The notes beneath the pieces were generated by a model. That model was given only the letters and a program-made list of their open reading frames with translations. It made no database searches and had not been told where the DNA came from. From Acidobacteriota bacterium (lineage in GTDB: Bacteria; Acidobacteriota; Blastocatellia; Pyrinomonadales; Pyrinomonadaceae), in the NCBI GenBank assembly GCA_020199835.1, contig JAIVJV010000009.1:806001-870000 (forward strand): a stretch of DNA of 64,000 nucleotides, given 5' to 3'. A program made the translations under genes and the position numbers. Shown piece by piece: positions 57,491 through 64,000 of the stretch. Position 1 is the stretch's first letter. Every line of letters starts with the position of its first letter.

Positions 57491-58053
57491 AACAGTTGGT
57501 CCATCTCCGCCGGCGGCTGGGGCATGCCGCGATCGATCCACCACGTCAATAACGACAGCAACCCGCCGGCGTGCGCGAACGCGATCGCGGGACGTTCCTC
57601 CGCTGGAATCCCGCGGCCGCGCGGCAGCTCCGACAACCGCCGTTCAATCCCACGCGCAAACAGCCCACGCGCCAGTTCCATGCTGTCGTTAAACTTTCCT
57701 GACGACACCAGCGCATCGACAAACTGTTTGGCCTCGGCGATATGACTGAAAAACTCACGCACCGGAAATACGCGGTCCGACTCATCACCACGCGCTGACA
57801 GCAGCATGGCAACCGATTCGAAAAACTCCTCCGCGTCGCTCATCAGCAAGTCGTCCTTGTCGCTGTAGTGCGAATAAAACGTTGAACGTCCGACCTTCGC
57901 GCGATCCAAAACGTCCTGCACGGTGATCGTGTCGAACGGTTTCTCATGCATCAGGGCCACGAGGGCATCGCCGAGCGCGTCACGTGTTCGGCGCACGCGA
58001 GCATCAATCTTTTTATTCAACTCGACAAGACGCAAACGATCGTTCTCGGACAT
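57457..58053 (-). CDS. TetR-family transcriptional regulator
   Basis: 198 residues. The N-terminal HTH (about 25-70) reads RDALGDALVALMHEKPFDTITVQDVLDRAKVGRSTFYSHYSDKDDLL, as in the TetR family; the C-terminal ligand-binding domain is helical (WWIDRGMPQPP near the end). It is divergent from an ABC transporter operon with 96 bp between starts, so it very probably regulates it and possibly itself, in response to a small hydrophobic ligand. Confidence 0.92.
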   Translation of the reverse strand: MSENDRLRLVELNKKIDARVRRTRDALGDALVALMHEKPFDTITVQDVLDRAKVGRSTFYSHYSDKDDLLMSDAEEFFESVAMLLSARGDESDRVFPVREFFSHIAEAKQFVDALVSSGKFNDSMELARGLFARGIERRLSELPRGRGIPAEERPAIAFAHAGGLLSLLTWWIDRGMPQPPAEMDQLFHKMVWKGVES

Positions 58054-58149
58054 TCGCTACCTCTTTGTTCGGTTACGTCGGAATTCGCCCCATTTTCCAA
58101 AGGCCGCGCTGGACACTCCGTGCGGACGCCTTTTAGAGTACCGCACCCT

Positions 58150-58815
58150 ATGATCTCTCTACACCAGGTAAACAAACAATACGAAACACCCGCGGGCGCG
58201 TTTGCTGCGCTGCGAGACGTCGGCGTCGAGATTCGTGCGGGCGAGTTCATCGGCGTCGTCGGTAAATCCGGGAGCGGCAAATCGACGCTGCTTAACATGA
58301 TCGCGGGCATCGATCGTCCGTCTTCCGGCTCGGTCACCGTCGCGGGCACTGCGATTCACACACTTGCGGAAAACAAGCTCGCTGCGTGGCGCGGACGCAA
58401 CGTCGGTTTTGTCTTTCAGTTCTTTCAACTGCTGCCGACGCTTACCGCTGCGGAGAACGTAATGCTGCCGATGGATTTTTGCAAAACGTTCCCCACACGC
58501 GAGCGACGCAGACGCGCGGTGGAACTCTTGCAGCGCGTCGGCGTTGGTCCGCACGCCGACAAGCTGCCCAGCACGCTTTCGGGCGGCGAGCAGCAACGTG
58601 TCGCGATTGCGCGCGCGCTCGCAAACGAACCATCGTTGGTGGTGGCCGATGAACCAACCGGCAACCTCGATTCGATCACTGCTCGCGGGATTCTCGATCT
58701 GTTTCGCCAGCTCGCGAATCAGGGCACGACGGTCGTGATCGCGACCCATGAACCCGACATCGTTCACGTGAGTGATCGAAAGATCGAGATCTCGGACGGA
58801 GCGATGCTCAATTGA
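58150..58815 (+). CDS. ABC transporter ATP-binding protein, MacB/LolD-type
   Basis: 221 residues from the ATG at 58150; the frame opens further upstream at 57946 inside the TetR gene, but the family starts at [14 protein letters not shown]. Walker [10 protein letters not shown] (about 38-46), Q-loop [10 protein letters not shown], signature LSGGEQQR and Walker [12 protein letters not shown] are intact. It powers the FtsX-like permease that overlaps its stop by four bases. Confidence 0.95.
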   Translation: MISLHQVNKQYETPAGAFAALRDVGVEIRAGEFIGVVGKSGSGKSTLLNMIAGIDRPSSGSVTVAGTAIHTLAENKLAAWRGRNVGFVFQFFQLLPTLTAAENVMLPMDFCKTFPTRERRRRAVELLQRVGVGPHADKLPSTLSGGEQQRVAIARALANEPSLVVADEPTGNLDSITARGILDLFRQLANQGTTVVIATHEPDIVHVSDRKIEISDGAMLN

Positions 58816-61163
58816 CAACCCCCTGGACAAAAGCAGTTCGCGATTTCTGGAGTGAACGCGCGCGTACGGTTCTTGTGGTGTTAGCTATTGCATTGGGTAT
58901 CGCGGCCTTTGCCACCGTACTTGCCTCGTACGCCATTCTCACGCGTGAACTCGATCGCGGTTATCTTGGAACGAACCCGGCATCGGCTGTCCTGCGCGTC
59001 GACTCGATCGACGACGAACTCGTCGCGGCAGTGCTGCAAAACCCGGAAGTCAGCGACGCAGAACCACGCCGGACAATCTCGGGCCAGATCAAATCCGGTC
59101 CGATGCACTGGCGCAATCTGGTGCTGTTTGTCGTGAAAGATTATGGTGACATTCGCGTCAGCAAACTCGAACCCGAACAAGGCGCATGGCCGCCGGCGGT
59201 AGGCGAGATCCTGATTGAGCGCGACGCGTTTCAAGTGATAGACGCAGGGATCGGCGACGCTGTGGTGGTGAAAACACCCAACGGTGTCGAGCAACCGCTG
59301 GTGATCAGCGGGCGCGTCCACGACGTGGGCCAGGCGCAGGCGCGCATGGAAAACATCGTCTACGGCTACATCAATCTCGCAACCCTGGTCCAGCTTGGCG
59401 AAGAACCTTATTTCGATCGACTCAACATTCTCGTTGCGCAAAACACGTTTGACAAGAATCACATCAACAAAGTCGCGGCAGACGTGAAGTCGCTAATCGA
59501 ATCACGCGGCCGGGAGGTCTGGCGTGTTGATGTGCCCGCGCCCGGCAAACACCCGCATTCCGATCTGACCGGAACGCTGCTGTTGGCGATGTCGAGCTTT
59601 GGTCTGTTTGTTTTGGTGCTGAGCGGAATCCTCGTCATCAACCTGCTCACCGCGATGATGGCTTCGCAGGTGCGCCAGATCGGCGTGATGAAGGCGATCG
59701 GCGGGACGCGCTGGCAGATCGCGCGAATCTACTTTAGCCAGGCGCTGTTTCTCGGCATCGCGGCGGTGATCGTCGCGTTGCCGCTCGGATTGCTCGGGAG
59801 CCGCGCGTTGTGCCGTTACATGGCCGTCTTTCTCAACTTCGATATCGGCAGCTTTGCGGTGCCGTTGTGGGTTTATTTGCTGGTCGCGGTTGTCGGAATC
59901 GCTGCGCCACTGCTCGCCGCTGCTTGTCCCGTTTGGAAGGGTTCGGGCGCGCCGGTGCGCATCGCGCTGGCGGATTTCGGGTTGACGCAAACGACTTTCG
60001 GCAGCAGTCGTTTCGATCGTGCGTTGGCGCGAACGGGCGGCGTATTTCGTCCGCTCGTGTTTGCGATTCGCAACGGCTTTCGCCGTCGCGCGCGGCTCGC
60101 GCTGACGCTCGTGACGCTCGTTGCGGGCGGGTTGTTTTTTCTGAGTGCGCTAAACATTCGCGCGTCGATGATGAATACGATCGATCGCATGTTTGCGCCG
60201 CGAAAGTTTGATTTGACCGTGACGTTGCGCGAGTTATACGACCAGCAAAAATTACAAAGCGCGATCGATAACACGCCCGGGATCAAACGCGCTGAAGGCT
60301 GGCTCACGACTGAGGCTTCGCTGGGCAGCGAGCGCTTCAACATCGTGGCGCTCCCGGCAGACACGCAGTTACTCAAACCGGAAATCCTCGAAGGACGTAA
60401 CCTGGCGGCGGGTGACACCGAGGCGATCGTGATCAACCAGGCACTCGCCGGAGACATTCGCCAGATGCGCGTGGGCCAGACAGTAACGTTACGGATCGGC
60501 GGCGTGGAAAAAGAGTGGCGTGTGGTTGGTGTGGCGCGCGAGGCGTTTGCGCCCGCGACTGGTTACGTGCCGCTCGGCTCGCTGCCACAGCCGCAGCTCG
60601 TGAATAGTTTGCGGCTCGCGTTGGACCAAACGAACGAAGATTCTGTCGAGGCGGTTCGAGCTGGTCTCGATCGCAATCTCGAGCAACAGGGGATGCGCGC
60701 GCGCCGCAGCAGCACCACGGTTGAATCTCGATTTGTCTTCGATCAGCACATGTTGATGATCTATGTGTTCTTTATCGTGATGGCGGCGATCGTGGGCGCT
60801 GTTGGTGGTTTGGGTTTGATGACGACGATGAGTTTGAACGTGCTCGAACGCCGGCGCGAGATGGGTGTGTTGCGAGCGATTGGCGCGACGCCCCGGATCG
60901 TTTGGCTAATGGTGATCGCTGAAGGATTGGTGATTGGTGTGTTGAGTTGGGCCATCGCGGCGGTTTTGGCGTGGCCGGTCAGTAAGATTGTTGGAGATAC
61001 CTTTGTGCGCGCGCTGTTTAGGGGTGGATTGGATTTCAGTTTTGAGGCAATTGGGTTGGTGATCTGGTTAGGAATTTCCATTGGGTTGAGTGCGGTGGCG
61101 AGTTTTATTCCCGCGTGGAGAGCGTCGCGCACTACGGTGAGAGAGGCGCTGGCGTACGAGTAG
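58812..61163 (+). CDS. ABC transporter permease, FtsX/MacB-like, two-module
   Basis: 783 residues from a TTG in a TTGA overlap with the ATPase gene. TM1 (about 18-40), a periplasmic MacB-like domain (about 45-255), three TM helices (about 260-375), a second internal TM start (about 425-447) with another periplasmic domain (about 450-625), and three C-terminal TM helices (about 645-775). The FtsX core motifs QIGVMKAIGGTRWQI and EMGVLRAIGATPRIV are both present. With the ATPase it exports lipids, peptides or drugs; no membrane-fusion partner is adjacent. Confidence 0.92.
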   Translation: MTTPWTKAVRDFWSERARTVLVVLAIALGIAAFATVLASYAILTRELDRGYLGTNPASAVLRVDSIDDELVAAVLQNPEVSDAEPRRTISGQIKSGPMHWRNLVLFVVKDYGDIRVSKLEPEQGAWPPAVGEILIERDAFQVIDAGIGDAVVVKTPNGVEQPLVISGRVHDVGQAQARMENIVYGYINLATLVQLGEEPYFDRLNILVAQNTFDKNHINKVAADVKSLIESRGREVWRVDVPAPGKHPHSDLTGTLLLAMSSFGLFVLVLSGILVINLLTAMMASQVRQIGVMKAIGGTRWQIARIYFSQALFLGIAAVIVALPLGLLGSRALCRYMAVFLNFDIGSFAVPLWVYLLVAVVGIAAPLLAAACPVWKGSGAPVRIALADFGLTQTTFGSSRFDRALARTGGVFRPLVFAIRNGFRRRARLALTLVTLVAGGLFFLSALNIRASMMNTIDRMFAPRKFDLTVTLRELYDQQKLQSAIDNTPGIKRAEGWLTTEASLGSERFNIVALPADTQLLKPEILEGRNLAAGDTEAIVINQALAGDIRQMRVGQTVTLRIGGVEKEWRVVGVAREAFAPATGYVPLGSLPQPQLVNSLRLALDQTNEDSVEAVRAGLDRNLEQQGMRARRSSTTVESRFVFDQHMLMIYVFFIVMAAIVGAVGGLGLMTTMSLNVLERRREMGVLRAIGATPRIVWLMVIAEGLVIGVLSWAIAAVLAWPVSKIVGDTFVRALFRGGLDFSFEAIGLVIWLGISIGLSAVASFIPAWRASRTTVREALAYE

Positions 61164-61184
61164 GGCCACGGATTACACAGATGA

Positions 61185-62126
61185 TCAACCCGTGCGGTGA
61201 AGAATGAAGTCGACGATTCGATGTAAAACTTCCGTAGGCCGATCGAGTTGCTCTAGAGCGGTGCAGGCCGCACGATGAGCCTTGATCGCTTTCTCGCGCG
61301 ACTCCTCGATGCCGTACAACGCCGGATAAGTCGCTTTCCGCGAACGCACGTCTTTGCCCGGTGTTTTGCCTAATTGTTCGGCGCTGGCTGTTACATCCAG
61401 CAAGTCGTCCGTGATCTGAAACAACAGACCGAGCTGCGCGCCGTAACTGGTCACAACCGCCAATTCGTGGTCATCTGCGGCGCCGATGATCGCGCCGCAG
61501 CGCGCCGCACTCGTAATCAACGCGCCCGTTTTGAGCCGGTGAATCTCCTCGAGTTGTGTGCCGTTGACCTGCCGCGCTTCTGCTTCCATATCGAGCGCCT
61601 GCCCTGCAACCATGCCGTCCGGTGTCGCCGCCGCCCGCGTGAGTTCTGAAATCAGCTTCACGCGCGTTGCGGCGTCGAGTTTGTCGTCATTAGCGATCGT
61701 TTGAAACGCGAGTGTTTGCAGCGCGTCGCCCGCGAGGATCGCGGTTGCTTCGTCAAAACGCACGTGACACGTCGGACGCCCGCGACGCAGATCATCGTCG
61801 TCCATCGCCGGCAGATCGTCGTGAATCAGCGAGTACGTGTGAATCATTTCAAACGCACACGCCGTTCTGATGAGCTGTTTGATCTCGGCGCCAAACGCCT
61901 GTCCGACTGCGAGCAACAACGCGGGGCGAAAACGCTTACCGCCCGCGAACACGCTCCAGCGGATCGCCTGGTGAACCTTCTCCGGCGCCGCGCCAACCGG
62001 CGGCAGAATACTGTTGAGTTCAACTTCCACGAGCGCGCGACTCGCAGCCAGCAACGCATCGAGCTCGAGCGTGTTATGGACCAACGCCTCAGAACCCGTT
62101 TTCATTTTCTGCCACGCCATCGTCAT
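61185..62126 (-). CDS. ispA: Polyprenyl synthetase, farnesyl/geranyl diphosphate synthase-like
   Basis: 313 residues (possible starts at 62126, 62120 and 62105). First Asp-rich motif DDLPAMDDDDLRRG (about 98-111) with the two-residue insertion of bacterial FPP synthases, and second Asp-rich motif ITDDLLD (about 236-242). It condenses IPP with allylic diphosphates for quinone, hopanoid or undecaprenyl precursors. It overlaps xseB by 38 bases, and no dxs gene follows: the next gene is convergent. Confidence 0.93.
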   Translation of the reverse strand: MTMAWQKMKTGSEALVHNTLELDALLAASRALVEVELNSILPPVGAAPEKVHQAIRWSVFAGGKRFRPALLLAVGQAFGAEIKQLIRTACAFEMIHTYSLIHDDLPAMDDDDLRRGRPTCHVRFDEATAILAGDALQTLAFQTIANDDKLDAATRVKLISELTRAAATPDGMVAGQALDMEAEARQVNGTQLEEIHRLKTGALITSAARCGAIIGAADDHELAVVTSYGAQLGLLFQITDDLLDVTASAEQLGKTPGKDVRSRKATYPALYGIEESREKAIKAHRAACTALEQLDRPTEVLHRIVDFILHRTG

Positions 62127-62373
62127 TTGTCTGATTCGCCTCGTTGTAAGCGGCCACCACCGGACGGCCCTGGTTATCCCGCAAGAGCACTTCGATGCGC
62201 CGCTCAGCCTGGCTCAGCCGTTCCTGGCATTCGCGCGAAAGCCTGATTCCCTGCTCGAAGAGTTCGAGACTCTTTTCCAGCGGCAAGTCGCCGCTTTCGA
62301 GCTGGTGCACGATTTGCTCGAGCGCTTCCAGCGAAGCTTCAAATGAGCGCGTTTGTTCCTGACCGTTTGTCAT
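62089..62373 (-). CDS. xseB: Exodeoxyribonuclease VII small subunit
   Basis: 94 residues. The conserved SFEASLEALEQIVHQLESGDLPLEKSLELFEQGIRLSRECQ is the whole functional domain; the remaining tail (GRPVVAAYNEANQTNDDG) is not conserved and overlaps ispA. Its ATG overlaps the preceding gene's stop by four bases. It binds XseA, encoded two genes upstream. Confidence 0.95.
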   Translation of the reverse strand: MTNGQEQTRSFEASLEALEQIVHQLESGDLPLEKSLELFEQGIRLSRECQERLSQAERRIEVLLRDNQGRPVVAAYNEANQTNDDGVAENENGF

Positions 62374-63074
62374 CTTCGTCTTTTGCGGGGTTTGCCCGGA
62401 TTCTTAAACAACGGACTGTTTGCGTCAACCTCGCCGATGGCGGGCAAAGTTTTCATCACGTTGTCGACCACGCGTTCGACCACGCGGTCGTCGTTCAAAC
62501 CGATCACCCTCCAACGATCGCCGTCGCGCCGCATCATCATCTCAAACGTGCGATTACTCATTTTTGCAGCGGCTTTGGCAATATCACCTTCAGTACTAAC
62601 GGTGACGAGCGAACGAATCATGAGCAGCAGCACGGGAAAGGGCTTCGGTTCTCCATCGCCGCCGAGTTCCTTGACTTCGTTGATCACTTCACTGTGAATC
62701 GTCTGTTTCAGAGCCGGCGCCGATGTAGACACCACGCGATCGAGTTGTTGTTTGACGTTGGTATTCATCGCGAGGCCGTAACGATCGCTCGTCTTTTGGC
62801 TGACGCGGCCGACCATGTTTCGCATGATCTCTTCGTCGTCGATCAGCTTCGCCATTTCCTGCGTGTCACCGCGTTGTGCCGCCTGGACGAGCAGTGCGAG
62901 CGAGTAGACGGGCGATTTTTGATAGCTCCGCCACCAGAAGAAGAGGCCGGCAAAAGCCAGAACGATTACGACGAGAATGAACACCCCGACGAGCGCGAGT
63001 ATTCTGGCCCAGCGGCGTGGCTGTTGGCGCGCAGCGGCTTTACCGGGTTCGAAGTTGACGACTATTCGGTTCAT
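62370..63074 (-). CDS. Single-pass membrane protein, DUF2939-like
   Basis: 234 residues. A basic cytoplasmic N-terminus (1-about 24), one TM helix (about 25-50), then a soluble domain beginning KSPVYSLALLVQAAQRGDTQEMAKLIDDEEI, which resembles DUF2939 proteins, of unknown function. The C-terminus ends in a basic tail (KPRKRRR). It lies between xseA and xseB, 36 bases after the first and overlapping the second, so it is cotranscribed with exonuclease VII. Confidence 0.75.
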   Translation of the reverse strand: MNRIVVNFEPGKAAARQQPRRWARILALVGVFILVVIVLAFAGLFFWWRSYQKSPVYSLALLVQAAQRGDTQEMAKLIDDEEIMRNMVGRVSQKTSDRYGLAMNTNVKQQLDRVVSTSAPALKQTIHSEVINEVKELGGDGEPKPFPVLLLMIRSLVTVSTEGDIAKAAAKMSNRTFEMMMRRDGDRWRVIGLNDDRVVERVVDNVMKTLPAIGEVDANSPLFKNPGKPRKRRR

Positions 63075-63110
63075 CGGATCAAACGGACCTTAAAAACCCG
63101 ATCTTTGGAG

Positions 63111-64000
63111 TTAGCTCTCGACTGTTTCGACGCGCGTGTTTAGTTTTCCTTTTGCGAGCCGCACGCTGACTTCGTCGCCCTCGGCGACTGCCGTGGCATC
63201 GCGCAACGGTTTGCCGGAAGCATCCTGCGCGATTGCGTAGCCGCGATGCAACACCGCAAGCGGCGAGAGCGCGTCGAGCGAAGCGGCCGCGAGTCCGAGC
63301 CGTTCGCGCGCTTCCTGAAGACTCGTTTCCATCGCGCTGTTGCAGGCCGTCGAAGCTGCGTCAAAGCGACGACGCGCGTTTCTTAGCTGCGACTTCACTT
63401 CATCAAACGCATGTGACAACGCTTGTTCCTGAACGCGGCTGCGCAGGTCCACAATGCGAAAGCGCATCAGCCGGTTCATTTGCCGTCCGAGGTGGTCCAA
63501 CGCACCGCAGATCTCGTCTTCGCGAGCCGCGACAAGCTCCGCCGCCGCCGATGGCGTTGGCGCGCGCAGGTCGGCGACAAAGTCAGCAATCGTGAAATCA
63601 GTCTCGTGGCCCACAGCGGAGATCACGGGAATGATTGATTTGCGAATCGCACGCGCGACCTCTTCCTGGTTAAAGGCCCAGAGATCTTCGGTCGAACCGC
63701 CGCCACGTCCGACGATCAAAACGTCGACGAGATCCGCCGTGCGGCCGTCGCGCAGCGCGCGTTCGTGATACTGGTTGATGAATTGGATCGCACGCGCAAT
63801 CGAGGGGCCGGCAGAGTCGCCCTGCACGCGCGCGGGGGAAAACAACACGTGGACCGTACGCGTACGACGCGAAATCACGTTGAGAATGTCTCTGATTGCA
63901 GCGCCGGTCGGTGACGTCACGATACCCACGCGACGCGGAAACACCGGCAGCGGCCGTTTCAATTCCTTCGCAAACAGACCTTCAGCTTGCAGCCGATCAC
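63111..64000 (-). CDS. xseA: Exodeoxyribonuclease VII large subunit (N-terminus cut by window edge)
   Basis: About 296 residues are visible; the frame is open to the right edge, where DRLQAEGLFAKELKRPLP matches the middle of XseA, so the OB-fold N-terminus is outside. The catalytic domain motifs GIVTSPTGAAIRDILNVISRR, RGGGSTEDLWAFNQEEVARAI and AVGHETDFTIADFVADLRAPTPSAAAEL are intact, followed by the coiled coil and the C-terminal LSPLAVLHRGYAIAQ segment. It degrades single-stranded DNA with XseB. Confidence 0.96.
   Translation of the reverse strand, partial: DRLQAEGLFAKELKRPLPVFPRRVGIVTSPTGAAIRDILNVISRRTRTVHVLFSPARVQGDSAGPSIARAIQFINQYHERALRDGRTADLVDVLIVGRGGGSTEDLWAFNQEEVARAIRKSIIPVISAVGHETDFTIADFVADLRAPTPSAAAELVAAREDEICGALDHLGRQMNRLMRFRIVDLRSRVQEQALSHAFDEVKSQLRNARRRFDAASTACNSAMETSLQEARERLGLAAASLDALSPLAVLHRGYAIAQDASGKPLRDATAVAEGDEVSVRLAKGKLNTRVETVES

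Noticed and set aside
58762..58777. Additional CACGTG sites, for example in the ABC ATPase gene, as parS candidates
   Set aside because: Outside the CACGTG core they are not palindromic, and single hexamers are expected by chance.

Overview
The window is about 64 kb of a GC-rich bacterial chromosome that includes the replication origin. The phylum is inferred from gene content only. Oar-type TonB-dependent receptors with a carboxypeptidase-regulatory-like N-domain, a DsbA-VKOR pair, two F0 b-type subunits, a CHASE hybrid kinase and many GTGA/TTGA start-stop overlaps together suggest Acidobacteriota, perhaps the Blastocatellia/Pyrinomonadales side. No rRNA, tRNA, CRISPR array, prophage or insertion sequence was recognised.

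Layout. 1-3255 (minus): a PDZ/multi-TM sensor cut by the left edge and an outer-membrane barrel protein. 3515-7355 (plus): M16 protease, WalJ-like hydrolase, a small lipoprotein probably starting at CTG, and purB. 7348-7758 (minus): a DUF4870-like membrane protein. 7799-19980 (plus): an unbroken run of 13 tightly packed genes (purS, purQ, DsbA-like, VKOR, unknown, sulfite-oxidase-like, Nudix-MBL fusion, MoxR-like AAA+, vWA, CHASE/GAF hybrid kinase, alpha/beta hydrolase, thioesterase, pdxH). 19996-22140 (minus): a small unknown protein and a geranylgeranyl-reductase-family flavoprotein fused to an apparently exported domain. 22211-23557 (plus): a LigB-like/AMMECR1 fusion.

23554-42936 is the classical origin neighbourhood. 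dnaA, dnaN, recF and gyrB run leftwards. rpmH, rnpA, yidD, yidC, jag, mnmE, mnmG, parA, parB and the ATP synthase genes b', b, delta, alpha, gamma run rightwards. The dnaA-dnaN gap (28319-28586) carries an AT-rich stretch, five DnaA-trio-like triplets, a GC cluster and a perfect DnaA box in the order of a basal unwinding system, so it is the probable oriC. The 624-bp dnaA-rpmH gap holds DnaA-box-like sites, a seven-codon mini-ORF, a potentially structured RNA and the rpmH promoter.

42937-64000 is accessory and housekeeping: a cluster of tri-loop hairpin repeats, VanZ-like and SPFH/zinc-ribbon proteins, a three-gene ketosynthase-methyltransferase-FAD oxidoreductase cassette, a large TonB-dependent receptor, a TPR protein and two small membrane or secreted proteins, a long inverted repeat plus terminator, a vWA protein, an M1-like peptidase, a GNAT acetyltransferase, a TetR/ABC/FtsX export module, and ispA, xseB and xseA (cut by the right edge).

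The most useful leads are the oriC architecture, parS-like sites (a 16-bp palindrome inside purB and two half-site repeats beside parA), the unexplained structured region upstream of rpmH, the flavoprotein-exported-domain fusion, and the ketosynthase cassette. All functions are assigned by reading motifs; no database search was run.
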